From: Acidobacteriota bacterium
Lineage (GTDB): Bacteria; Acidobacteriota; Blastocatellia; Pyrinomonadales; Pyrinomonadaceae
DNA length: 40,812 bases
NCBI GenBank assembly: GCA_029781855.1
Contig: JAKOVX010000126.1
Span: 1-40,812, forward strand
Direction: 5' to 3'
The notes under the pieces were generated by a model. It made no database searches, was not told the DNA's origin, and saw nothing but the letters and a program-made list of their open reading frames with translations. Both the position numbers and the translations under genes were made by a program. Positions 24,219-31,401 of this stretch are shown here, in pieces; positions within the stretch are counted from its first letter, which is position 1; the number at the start of each line of letters is the position of its first letter.

Positions 24219-24950
24219 CTATTTCGCCCGCGGTATCGGCATGAGCATTGATACTTCGCGCCGGTATTGCAAGTAATTTTCGCCGTGTACTCCGACGAGG
24301 TCACGCTCTTCGAATGTAATTCCGACGATAATGTACGCGGTTGTCGCGATCGCGAACATCAGGTGGCCGGCCGTCATATACGGAGTTGCCCAGAATGCGA
24401 TGATGAACCCGAGCATTATCGGATGGCGGCAGACCTTGTATAGAAGCGGCCTGCCGAAGCCGAGGCTCGTGTATTCTTCGCCCTTGAGATTGAGATAGAC
24501 CTGCCGTAGACCGAACAGGTCGAAGTGGTTGATCAGAAAGGTGCCGAGCAAAACGGTTCCCCAGCCGATGAAGAATATCGCCCACAGAACGTTTCGGCCG
24601 ATGCTGTTGTCGACGCCCCAGATCACACTGTTCATTGGCCGCCATTGCCAAAACAGTAGTATCAGCGCGAGGCTCGAAAACAGTACGTAGGTGCTGCGTT
24701 CGGCTGCTTGCGGGATGATCTTCTCGATCCAGCGTTTGAACGCCGGGCGGGCCATTACGCTGTGTTGGACAGCAAAAACGCCGAGCAGCAAGGCGTTGAT
24801 AATGATCGCCGTCGTTAAATCTGCGGGCTCGCCGGTATCGACGGACTTGGGAACAAAGAGGTTGCCGACGAACGCAATCGCGTAAAGGAAAGTAACGAAA
24901 AAAATGAGATAACTCACCACGCCGTAAATGAACACGAGGACCTTTGTCAT
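24219..24950 (-). CDS. mddA: Methanethiol S-methyltransferase MddA
   Basis: A 243-residue membrane enzyme of the isoprenylcysteine methyltransferase/NnrU-like fold. MddA methylates methanethiol with S-adenosylmethionine to make dimethyl sulfide. Characteristic stretches are TFLYAIAFVGNLFVPKSVD, LLGVFAVQHSVMARPAFKRW, ERSTYVLFSSLALILLFWQW and the C-terminal methyl-donor region YKVCRHPIMLGFIIAFW with FEERDL and HGENYLQYRREV. Five or so membrane helices are evident. It stands between a LexA-like gene and the secreted pair with wide gaps, so it is likely its own unit. The assignment rests on remembered family sequence and is fairly strong; related methyltransferases are the alternative. Confidence 0.82.
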   Translation of the reverse strand: MTKVLVFIYGVVSYLIFFVTFLYAIAFVGNLFVPKSVDTGEPADLTTAIIINALLLGVFAVQHSVMARPAFKRWIEKIIPQAAERSTYVLFSSLALILLFWQWRPMNSVIWGVDNSIGRNVLWAIFFIGWGTVLLGTFLINHFDLFGLRQVYLNLKGEEYTSLGFGRPLLYKVCRHPIMLGFIIAFWATPYMTAGHLMFAIATTAYIIVGITFEERDLVGVHGENYLQYRREVSMLMPIPRAK

Positions 24951-25090
24951 TTGATGAATCTCCTTGGATCCAGCGATCCACTAAAGTTTCGCCCCAAATA
25001 ACAGGACGCTATATTGTTACGGGAATACCCTACCTTTTTACTCTCCGATGCAGTATTAGTCAAGAAAATGCAGTAATGTGGGTTGGCGGG

Positions 25091-25723
25091 CTAGGCAACG
25101 GGGCGGAGGAGGCCGCGGTAGAGGGCGACTATCTCGATCTGATCGGCGGGCAGGAGGATGACGTCGTCGGGGTCGTGGTCGCCGGCGGGGCGGAGTTCGA
25201 TGCGTGCACCGGCACGGTAATATTTGCGGAGGACGGCACGCTCCTTATTCAAAATGGCGATCACCGGATCGCCATCGCGAACGCCCTTGCGGAGTTCGAC
25301 GAGGACGACGTCGTCTTCGCGGATGTCGGCGGCGGCCATCATGTCGTCTTCGACCAGGAACGCGCGGATACGGTCAGGTGTCTGAAAGCCGAGAATGAAT
25401 TCGGGCAAGAGCACCGGCCGCCTCTGCCACGATTCGCGGCGGTCACCATTTGTGGGAACTTCGAGCCAGTCGATCAGCACGACGCCCGCCGGTGTCGGGC
25501 CGTCGCCGCTAGAACCCAATTCGATATTAAAATGCCCATTCTCACGACGTCTGGTCAGCAAACCGTGATCCTCGAGGTCCTTGACGATACGGGCGATGCC
25601 GGCACGCGAATTCAGCCCGAGCCGTCGGGCAATGTAAGCGTACGAAGGCCGATATCCGTTCGACTTGATGTGATCGGCGATAATGTCGAGGACCTGCCTC
25701 TGACGCCGAGTCGGGGTGTGCAT
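25091..25723 (-). CDS. LexA-like repressor with inactive S24 protease domain
   Basis: A 210-residue protein with the LexA winged helix at its N-terminus (TRRQRQVLDIIADHIKSNGY, then IARRLGLNSRAGIARIVKDL and GLLTRR) and an S24-like C-terminal half (REDDVVLVE, RDGDPVIAIL). The self-cleavage machinery is gone. Where LexA has the Ser of G-x-S-M this protein has Met128 (EDDMM). Where it has the catalytic Lys before RL/RF it has Arg166. No Ala-Gly pair lies at the cleavage position. ATG at 25723 is chosen; upstream codons are only repeat sequence. It would be a DNA-binding repressor that does not respond to RecA in the usual way. Confidence 0.85.
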   Translation of the reverse strand: MHTPTRRQRQVLDIIADHIKSNGYRPSYAYIARRLGLNSRAGIARIVKDLEDHGLLTRRRENGHFNIELGSSGDGPTPAGVVLIDWLEVPTNGDRRESWQRRPVLLPEFILGFQTPDRIRAFLVEDDMMAAADIREDDVVLVELRKGVRDGDPVIAILNKERAVLRKYYRAGARIELRPAGDHDPDDVILLPADQIEIVALYRGLLRPVA

Positions 25724-25731
25724 TTCAGACG

Positions 25732-25737
25732 ATTGTA
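25732..25737 (-). promoter_or_regulatory. Possible -10 box of the LexA-like gene
   Basis: TACAAT on the minus strand ends eight bases before the ATG at 25723, which would give an almost leaderless message. No Shine-Dalgarno is present. Confidence 0.35.
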
Positions 25738-25749
25738 GCGCTTCAGAGC

Positions 25750-25879
25750 AGAAGCCAGAAGTCTGAATCCAGAAACCAGTAGCGGGAACTGCCAATCGAG
25801 GTGCGAATATTCACTCATCGTTCGGCTTGTACCACTTTCGGCCTACTGCTAACTGCTCACAGGTTACTGCTCACTGCCG
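25750..25879. repeat. Degenerate heptamer repeats between the LexA-like gene and hflX
   Basis: 25750-25791 reads as six degenerate 7-mers (AGAAGCC, AGAAGTC, TGAATCC, AGAAACC and two more). 25845-25879 reads ACTGCTA, ACTGCTC, ACAGGTT, ACTGCTC, ACTGCCG. The order and type match the locus at 21251-21361. Confidence 0.75.
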
Positions 25880-25891
25880 TCGCCCGAATGC

Positions 25892-25913
25892 TATAATAAG
25901 GTCTAACCGGAGG
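25892..25913 (+). promoter_or_regulatory. -10 box and Shine-Dalgarno of hflX
   Basis: TATAAT at 25892-25897 is followed by GGAGG at 25909-25913. The Shine-Dalgarno would place initiation near 25921-25924, where no ATG, GTG or TTG exists in frame. Confidence 0.55.
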
Positions 25914-25953
25914 TTACTGGCTTATAAGCATCGTTAGCGGATTTACACGCGGG

Positions 25954-27621
25954 TTGAAGCAGAATCAGCTTCGCCGCATCGAGAAGTTAGGCACGCGGCG
26001 AGTCGCGGCGGACACGATAGTTTCGCCGGAACTTGCCCGCCAGATGACCGAGATCTCTCACGAAACCGGCCGCCAGGTCGGCGTGCTTATCAATCGCAAG
26101 GGGCAGATCGAATACGTTATGGTCGGCACAGCGAAAGGCATCGAGCTGCCGGATTTTGGGCGCTCGCGTGTGTCGGAGGACCGTTTTCGCGGGTTGAGGT
26201 GCGTTCACACGCAACTGGCCGGCGAAAAGTTAACTCAGGACGACCTGACCGACCTTGCGTTGCTTCGGCTCGATCTGATGTCCGTCGTCCAGGTCGACCG
26301 CTCCAGCGGATTGCCCGGAATGGTCTATTCCGCTCACCTCGTTCCGACGACCGCCGAAACGCTCGAGGCCGAGGCCCAGTCGCTGCCGTACGCGTTTCTC
26401 GAACCCAACATTCCGTCGCAACTCGATACGGATTTCGTCTCGCTGATCAATTCGCTCGAGGACGAAATGGCCCGCAACCGGCTGACAGCGCGAACGCGCC
26501 AGACGGGCCGCGACCGCGCGATCCTGGTCGGCGTGACGACCGGCGACGTCGAGGTCGAGGAGGAATCGATCGCTGAACTCAAAGAACTTGCCATGTCGGC
26601 CGATGTAGTGATCCTCGATACCATCATTCAGCGGCGGCCGCAGATCGATCCGAAAACTGTGCTTGGTAAAGGAAAGCTCGAGGAGCTTCTGATCCGCTCC
26701 ATGCGGTTGGGTGCGGATATTTTGGTGTTCGACACCGAGTTGAGTCCGGCGCAGGTACGATCATTGTCGGATGCAACGGAATTGAAGGTTATCGACCGCC
26801 CGCAGCTCATACTCGACATTTTTGCCCAGCGGGCGCAGAGCAGGGAAGGCAAACTGCAGGTCGAGCTTGCCCAACTCAAATATTTGCTGCCGCGGCTTGT
26901 GGTCGGCCAAAATTCGGCATTTTCGCGGCTTGCCGGCGGGATCGGCGGACGCGGGCCGGGCGAAACCAAGCTCGAGACCGACCGCCGCCGCGTTCGCGAC
27001 CGCATTGCCCAATTGGAGAAACAGGTAGACAACCTCGGTCGTCAGCGGCAGGAGCGGCGCAAGACACGTGTTCAGAAACATCTGCCGATAGTATCGCTCG
27101 TCGGCTACACAAACGCCGGTAAGTCAACACTGCTCAACAGTTTGACGCAGTCGGAAGTATACGCCGAGAAGAAGATGTTTGCGACGCTTGACCCGACGTC
27201 GCGGCGTCTGCGGCTGCCGTACGATCAGGAGGTCATCATCAACGACACGGTCGGATTTATCCGCGACCTGCCGGAGGCTCTCGTTTCGGCGTTTCGGGCG
27301 ACGCTTGAGGAGATCGCTGACAGTGATCTGCTGGTGCACGTGGTCGATGCCGCTAACCCTCGGGTGCTGCAGCAGATCGCGTCTGTGAATAAGATCATCG
27401 ACGATCTGCACTTCGGCGAGATACCGCAATTGATCGTCCTGAACAAGTCGGATCTGCTCAAACGGGCCGAAGTTGATCGGCTCGCGAAGCAGATAAAACT
27501 TGACAGCGGCCTCGAAAGCGTGTCAATTTCAGCTATCCGACGCGATACATTACGGCCGATGGTCGAAGCAATTGGCGGGCTTCTTAATAAGTCCGAAATG
27601 GTTATTGGGCAATACGGTTAG
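25954..27621 (+). CDS. hflX: Ribosome-associated GTPase HflX
   Basis: HflX binds the 50S subunit and splits or rescues stalled ribosomes. This is the long form (555 residues from TTG 25954). Visible are an N-terminal domain of about 180 residues, the HflX domain with VLGKGKLEELL and GGRGPGETKLETDRRRVR, and the G domain. The G domain has GYTNAGKSTLLN (about 382-393), DTVGFIRDLP (about 431) and NKSD (about 497). The family N-terminus normally continues upstream as (I/V)xGxxxGLKxxQL. Here codons from 25924 encode exactly such a stretch (ISIVSGFTRGLKQNQL), but the frame has no ATG/GTG/TTG before 25954. True initiation may therefore be at a non-standard codon near 25924, or a start ATG has been lost. 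Confidence 0.95.
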   Translation: MKQNQLRRIEKLGTRRVAADTIVSPELARQMTEISHETGRQVGVLINRKGQIEYVMVGTAKGIELPDFGRSRVSEDRFRGLRCVHTQLAGEKLTQDDLTDLALLRLDLMSVVQVDRSSGLPGMVYSAHLVPTTAETLEAEAQSLPYAFLEPNIPSQLDTDFVSLINSLEDEMARNRLTARTRQTGRDRAILVGVTTGDVEVEEESIAELKELAMSADVVILDTIIQRRPQIDPKTVLGKGKLEELLIRSMRLGADILVFDTELSPAQVRSLSDATELKVIDRPQLILDIFAQRAQSREGKLQVELAQLKYLLPRLVVGQNSAFSRLAGGIGGRGPGETKLETDRRRVRDRIAQLEKQVDNLGRQRQERRKTRVQKHLPIVSLVGYTNAGKSTLLNSLTQSEVYAEKKMFATLDPTSRRLRLPYDQEVIINDTVGFIRDLPEALVSAFRATLEEIADSDLLVHVVDAANPRVLQQIASVNKIIDDLHFGEIPQLIVLNKSDLLKRAEVDRLAKQIKLDSGLESVSISAIRRDTLRPMVEAIGGLLNKSEMVIGQYG

Positions 27622-27633
27622 AAAAAGGGGATC

Positions 27634-27709
27634 AACCACGGAACACACGGAAGTCCACGTAACAAGAAGATCGGTTTTCGTTCCGTGCTGTTCGGTGCAC
27701 TCCGTGGTT
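27634..27709. repeat. Imperfect inverted repeat with perfect 9-bp ends (AACCACGGA)
   Basis: AACCACGGA at 27634-27642 and TCCGTGGTT at 27701-27709 are perfect inverted ends. Related CACGGAA words occur inside both arms. Such CCACGGA repeats are often seen beside GxxExxY genes in environmental genomes, and one follows here. Confidence 0.7.
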
Positions 27710-27816
27710 AATTTTCTTATCACGATGTATCGATAGTGTTTATGGAGTTTAGAAAGAATGATACGCACGGTGCTCCCCATCCCAAGTTGATCTACTAGAC
27801 CGAAACCTACGAGATC

Positions 27817-28155
27817 GTGGGTGCGGCGATGGAAGTTTATTATAAGTTAGGGCGAGGATTTCTTGAACCGATATATCAGGAGGCATTGGCGGTCGAATTC
27901 TCGTTGCGGGGAATACCCTTCGAGGCACAAAGAGAACTCAGGGTCACCTACAAAGGACAGGTATTAGACAAGACGTACTTTGTCGATTTCTTGTGTTACG
28001 ACAAGATAATCGTTGAAATAAAGGCCGTCGGAAAACTCACCGAAATCGAATGGTCGCAAGTGTTAAACTATCTTAAAGTAAGTGATCTGAGAGTTGGGCT
28101 GCTTTTCAACTTTGGCAGCCCGGGAAAGCTAGAACAAAAGCGATTAGTAGTCTAA
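27817..28155 (+). CDS. GxxExxY protein (PD-(D/E)XK nuclease-like), probably 5'-disrupted
   Basis: The 112 residues from GTG 27817 match the GxxExxY family: the name motif is GAAMEVYYKLGRGFLEPIYQ. The core has Asp57 (VDFLCYD) with Glu67-x-Lys69 (VEIKAV), the layout of a PD-(D/E)XK nuclease fold. In the same frame, ATG at 27742 opens MEFRKNDTHGAPHPKLIY, then an amber TAG at 27796-27798, then TETYEIVGAAMEV. Full family members usually read through here with a residue such as Lys in place of the stop. The gene is thus either a fresh pseudogene or now starts at GTG 27817. The role of the family is unknown; mobility is suspected. Confidence 0.75.
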   Translation: MGAAMEVYYKLGRGFLEPIYQEALAVEFSLRGIPFEAQRELRVTYKGQVLDKTYFVDFLCYDKIIVEIKAVGKLTEIEWSQVLNYLKVSDLRVGLLFNFGSPGKLEQKRLVV

Positions 28156-28164
28156 ATTCCAACT

Positions 28165-30612
28165 GTGAGTAAACGCATCCAGGACATGAAAACGCCATCC
28201 GCTCGCCGGCGGGAGCAGGTCTTTGCGGCGATCGCGAAGCCCTTTAAGCGTTTGTCCGATGACCAGAAATTCTGGATCGGGTTTGCCGGATTATGCTTGC
28301 TGACGACGTTTTTGATCCACAATCCGTGGTGGCGAACGTCCGGCGAGCAGGTTTACAAGGTGGACGACGTTGCCCGCGAGAGCATCACGGCGCCGTCCGA
28401 TCTCACATTCACCGACGACCAGGAAACCGATCGCCTCAAAATGGAGGCTAAGCAGTCGGTCAAGCCGATCTTTCGATACGAACCGAACAAGCCCGATCAG
28501 GCGGTTCAACAGTTCCTTTCCTCGTGGGAGAAACTGCAGCGGCACGGAAATGACAACACGGCTGTGAAATCGTCTAATTCCGACGCTAAGATCGAAAGCC
28601 ACTGGACCGGAGCCGGCGGCGTGGAAGTTGGAAAGGTACTCGCCGCACGCAGTTTCAGCCGCAACGAGACGCAGGCCGTTCAAGACGCGATCAAGGAAAG
28701 CGCCGAGGGGTACATCTACGACGATTCCGATCGGCAGCATTTTCAAAAGGACGTCTTGGTCTTCGACCGGGCGAAACCGAATCAGCAGATGACAGTCTCG
28801 ATGCCCGAGAGCAATTGGACACCGCTCTCGGCCGCCCGAGACAAACTGCGCACGCGCATCGCGGCGATCAAGAGCCTGTCGCCGAAGGAGATAGACGCTT
28901 TCTACACGGCCGCCGAGTCGCTGATCGAACCGAGCGTTTCATTTGACAGCGTGGCGACCGAAAAGGCACGCGAATCAAAAGCGGACGATATTAAACCGAT
29001 CACAGTCTCGCTCAAACGCGGTGAGACGGTCGTCAAAGAGGGCGACAAAATCACTCCGGACGTTCTGACCAAGATCGCCGCGATCAGGAATTACAGCTCG
29101 TCAACGCGGCAGCTAAACAGGTTCATCGGTATTTTGATCCTGGTCTCAGGATTGTTCTGGCTGGCGTGGAAATACGTCCAAAACCGCGGCATCGTACCGC
29201 GACTCGCACTTAGCCCGCGGAAAACATTTGCCCTGCTCGGGTTTGTGATCGTCGTGCAGACCGGATTGACGGCGGTGTTTTTCCGGCTGGCCGAGTTCAC
29301 TGCGGCGCAGAATGTGCGGGCTCCGCTCAACGATCCGATGCTGTGGTCGTTCGCCGTGCCTTTCGCGACGGCGAGCCTGCTGATAACGCTGCTGGCGGAC
29401 CGGCCGACCGCTCTTGTTACGGGGATGTTCGGGGCGTTCATCGCGGGATTCCTGGCACCGCGTGGGTTCGAATTCGCGATCTATTCGGCACTGGTTTCGG
29501 CGGTTGCCGTCTATGGTATCGGCCGCTATCGCAGCCGCCAGACTGTAACGACCGCGGGCGGCCTGGTCGGCGTTGCGGCCGCCACACTGGCGTTGGCGAT
29601 GATCGCGTACACGCAGCAACCGATCATATTGAACACGGTCTTGCTCGCTGTGCTCTGCGGCCTCGTCAGCGGCCTTGTGACATCGGCGATGACGGCCGTA
29701 TTGATGCCGATCTGCGAAAATTTCTTTGGCATCTTGACAGACGTCAAACTGCTCGAACTGTCGAATGCCGACCTGCCGATCCTCGGTCAACTTGCGTTAC
29801 GCGCTCCGGGGACGAACCAGCATTCGCACGCCGTCGGGCAGCTTGCCGAAGAGGCCTGCCGTGTTGTCGGCGGAAACGCTCTGCTCTCACGGATCGGCGC
29901 CCTCTACCACGATATCGGAAAGACCGCGGCTCCTGAACATTTTGTCGAAAATCAGGCGGGCAAGAACCCGCACGACCGTCTCAAACCAACACAGAGTGCG
30001 AAGATCATCATTAGCCACGTCACGTACGGGACGAAACTGGCCAAGGAAATGGGACTGCCGCAGCGGATCGTGGATTTCATTCCGCAGCACCATGGCACCC
30101 GAACGCTTCATTATTTCCTGAAGAAGGCTCAGGCCGAAGCTCGCGACGAGAAAGAGATCTCCGAAAGCGATTTTCGCTATCCGGGACCGAAGCCGCAGTT
30201 CAAGGAGGCGGCGATAATGATGATCGCGGATTCGTGCGAGGCCGCGGCCCGGAGCCTCGCCGAACCCAGCGCGGTGAACATCCGGTTCATAGTCACCAAG
30301 ATCATCGACGCCATTCTGCAGGACGACCAGCTCGACGAATGCGACCTGACCCTGCGCGAGCTGACGCAGATCCGTGAATCGATGATCAAATCGCTCGTCG
30401 CAATTTACCACTCGCGTGTCGATTATCCTGGCTATGTGCCGCCGGACTCGGGCCAGTTCAAGTTCCCGACCGCTGAAAACGATAGCGATGAACGCGGTTT
30501 CAAATACATCAACCCGGCCGATATTCCTGTCTCGCCCGGCGGCGAGATCGAAGACGAGGCGATCCATCACTCGCTCCAGCCTGATATTGCGGACGCGAAG
30601 TCGGCGAAATGA
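28165..30612 (+). CDS. pgpH: PgpH-type cyclic di-AMP phosphodiesterase (7TMR-HD)
   Basis: An 815-residue membrane protein that hydrolyses the second messenger c-di-AMP. A first membrane helix lies at about 37-54, an extracellular 7TMR-HDED domain at about 55-310, then seven membrane helices from about 318 to 520. The cytoplasmic HD domain from about 548 carries HSHAVGQLAEEA, the HD pair in ALYHDIGKT (about 580-588), ISHVTYG, PQHHGTRTLHYF and the late Asp in MIADSCEAAARSL, all needed for the metal site. The start is GTG 28165; ATG 28186 is possible. The last codons (EAIHHSLQP to the stop) occur again, diverged, 782 bases downstream at 31332. Confidence 0.93.
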   Translation: MSKRIQDMKTPSARRREQVFAAIAKPFKRLSDDQKFWIGFAGLCLLTTFLIHNPWWRTSGEQVYKVDDVARESITAPSDLTFTDDQETDRLKMEAKQSVKPIFRYEPNKPDQAVQQFLSSWEKLQRHGNDNTAVKSSNSDAKIESHWTGAGGVEVGKVLAARSFSRNETQAVQDAIKESAEGYIYDDSDRQHFQKDVLVFDRAKPNQQMTVSMPESNWTPLSAARDKLRTRIAAIKSLSPKEIDAFYTAAESLIEPSVSFDSVATEKARESKADDIKPITVSLKRGETVVKEGDKITPDVLTKIAAIRNYSSSTRQLNRFIGILILVSGLFWLAWKYVQNRGIVPRLALSPRKTFALLGFVIVVQTGLTAVFFRLAEFTAAQNVRAPLNDPMLWSFAVPFATASLLITLLADRPTALVTGMFGAFIAGFLAPRGFEFAIYSALVSAVAVYGIGRYRSRQTVTTAGGLVGVAAATLALAMIAYTQQPIILNTVLLAVLCGLVSGLVTSAMTAVLMPICENFFGILTDVKLLELSNADLPILGQLALRAPGTNQHSHAVGQLAEEACRVVGGNALLSRIGALYHDIGKTAAPEHFVENQAGKNPHDRLKPTQSAKIIISHVTYGTKLAKEMGLPQRIVDFIPQHHGTRTLHYFLKKAQAEARDEKEISESDFRYPGPKPQFKEAAIMMIADSCEAAARSLAEPSAVNIRFIVTKIIDAILQDDQLDECDLTLRELTQIRESMIKSLVAIYHSRVDYPGYVPPDSGQFKFPTAENDSDERGFKYINPADIPVSPGGEIEDEAIHHSLQPDIADAKSAK

Positions 30613-30641
30613 GTTTCCTTTCAGATCGATCATTCATTGTG

Positions 30642-30647
30642 TAAACT
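30642..30647 (+). promoter_or_regulatory. Possible -10 box of mntA
   Basis: TAAACT ends eight bases before the ATG at 30656. The -35 region is weak and no Shine-Dalgarno is present. Confidence 0.25.
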
Positions 30648-30655
30648 GTTCGCGT

Positions 30656-30958
30656 ATGAAGGACCTGTCATCGATCATCGGCGGAATCAGAAAGAGCTGT
30701 GAGCGTTTTGGTGTGAAGCGGCTCGAAGTGTTTGGTTCGGTAGCGCGAAATGAAGCTACCGACTCGAGCGATATCGATTTTTTGGTCGAGTTCCTTGATC
30801 TCAACAAACCTCATATTTCGGATCAGTATTTTGGACTGCTTGAGGATCTCGAAAGACACTGCGAGAGGCCTGTCGACCTCATTGAAGCGTCGTCCATCAG
30901 CAATCCCTACTTCAAAATGGGAATTGACAGTAACCGGGTCGTTATCTATGGAAATTGA
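30656..30958 (+). CDS. mntA: MntA-type nucleotidyltransferase antitoxin
   Basis: A 100-residue minimal nucleotidyltransferase with GSVAR (27-31) and the metal-binding Asp39-x-Asp41 in SSDIDFLVEF. In the type VII toxin-antitoxin pair HepT-MntA, this enzyme inactivates the HepT RNase by adding AMP units to a tyrosine. The ATG at 30656 is the first in the homologous part; the longer open frame upstream lies in pgpH. The gene overlaps hepT by 11 bases. Third positions are richer in A/T than in the neighbouring pgpH, in line with recent arrival. Confidence 0.9.
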   Translation: MKDLSSIIGGIRKSCERFGVKRLEVFGSVARNEATDSSDIDFLVEFLDLNKPHISDQYFGLLEDLERHCERPVDLIEASSISNPYFKMGIDSNRVVIYGN

Positions 30959-31286
30959 TAACCGGAAATTCCTCCACGACATTATTAGAGCCGGTCGGGA
31001 CATTGAGGCGTTTACCTCAAACCTTGGTTTCGATTCATATTCGACTGACCGTATGGTCAAAGCCGCAGTGGAGAGAAAATTCGAAATATTGGGCGAAGCA
31101 ATGAATCGAATTCACAAAAATTCCCCGGCCACCGCCGAATCGATCCGTAACTACAAGAAAGTGATCGCATTCCGAAACATCCTCATCCACGGGTACGACG
31201 CGGTTTCAGACCCGATCGTTTGGGATGTTGTTCAAAATTCACTGCCGGACTTGATCGAGGATGTCGAAGGATTGCTCAATTCCTGA
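30948..31286 (+). CDS. hepT: HepT-type HEPN ribonuclease toxin
   Basis: A 112-residue, all-helical HEPN-domain protein. The RNase motif R-x4-H-x-Y is intact: Arg76, His81 and Tyr83 in FRNILIHGYDAV. In characterised pairs, MntA adds AMP to this tyrosine, which silences the RNase. Other family marks are ERKFEILGEAMNRI and the C-terminal VVQNSLPDLIEDVE. The start overlaps the antitoxin gene, so the two proteins are made from one message. The lack of degradation in the active site suggests a functional system. Confidence 0.92.
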   Translation: MEIDNRKFLHDIIRAGRDIEAFTSNLGFDSYSTDRMVKAAVERKFEILGEAMNRIHKNSPATAESIRNYKKVIAFRNILIHGYDAVSDPIVWDVVQNSLPDLIEDVEGLLNS

Positions 31287-31319
31287 GCAAGTCTGACTCA
31301 AATTTCGGATATGCCTTAG

Positions 31320-31394
31320 GCTCGAAGGAACGAGAACGAGGCAATTCACCACTCGCTCCAGCCGGAAAAGAAGTCGGCGAAAGCCAAACAATAG
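31320..31394 (+). pseudogene. Diverged second copy of the pgpH C-terminal coding end
   Basis: Frame from 31332 reads ENEAIHHSLQPEKKSAKAKQ and stops at TAG 31392. The true pgpH end at 30550-30612 reads EDEAIHHSLQPDIADAKSAK. Over the first 32 bases most differences fall at third codon positions, so both copies derive from expressed genes. The fragment is open upstream only to a TAG at 31317. It lies seven bases before the next gene, where the original end of pgpH probably was. Confidence 0.75.
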
Positions 31395-31401
31395 AGATAG
31401 T

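Noticed and set aside
23708..24304. 198-codon minus-strand frame
   Set aside because: It covers the intergenic region and out-of-frame parts of two real genes; no ribosome site or similarity.
24301..24981. 226-codon minus-strand frame overlapping mddA
   Set aside because: It is another frame of mddA with arginine-rich, non-protein-like composition.
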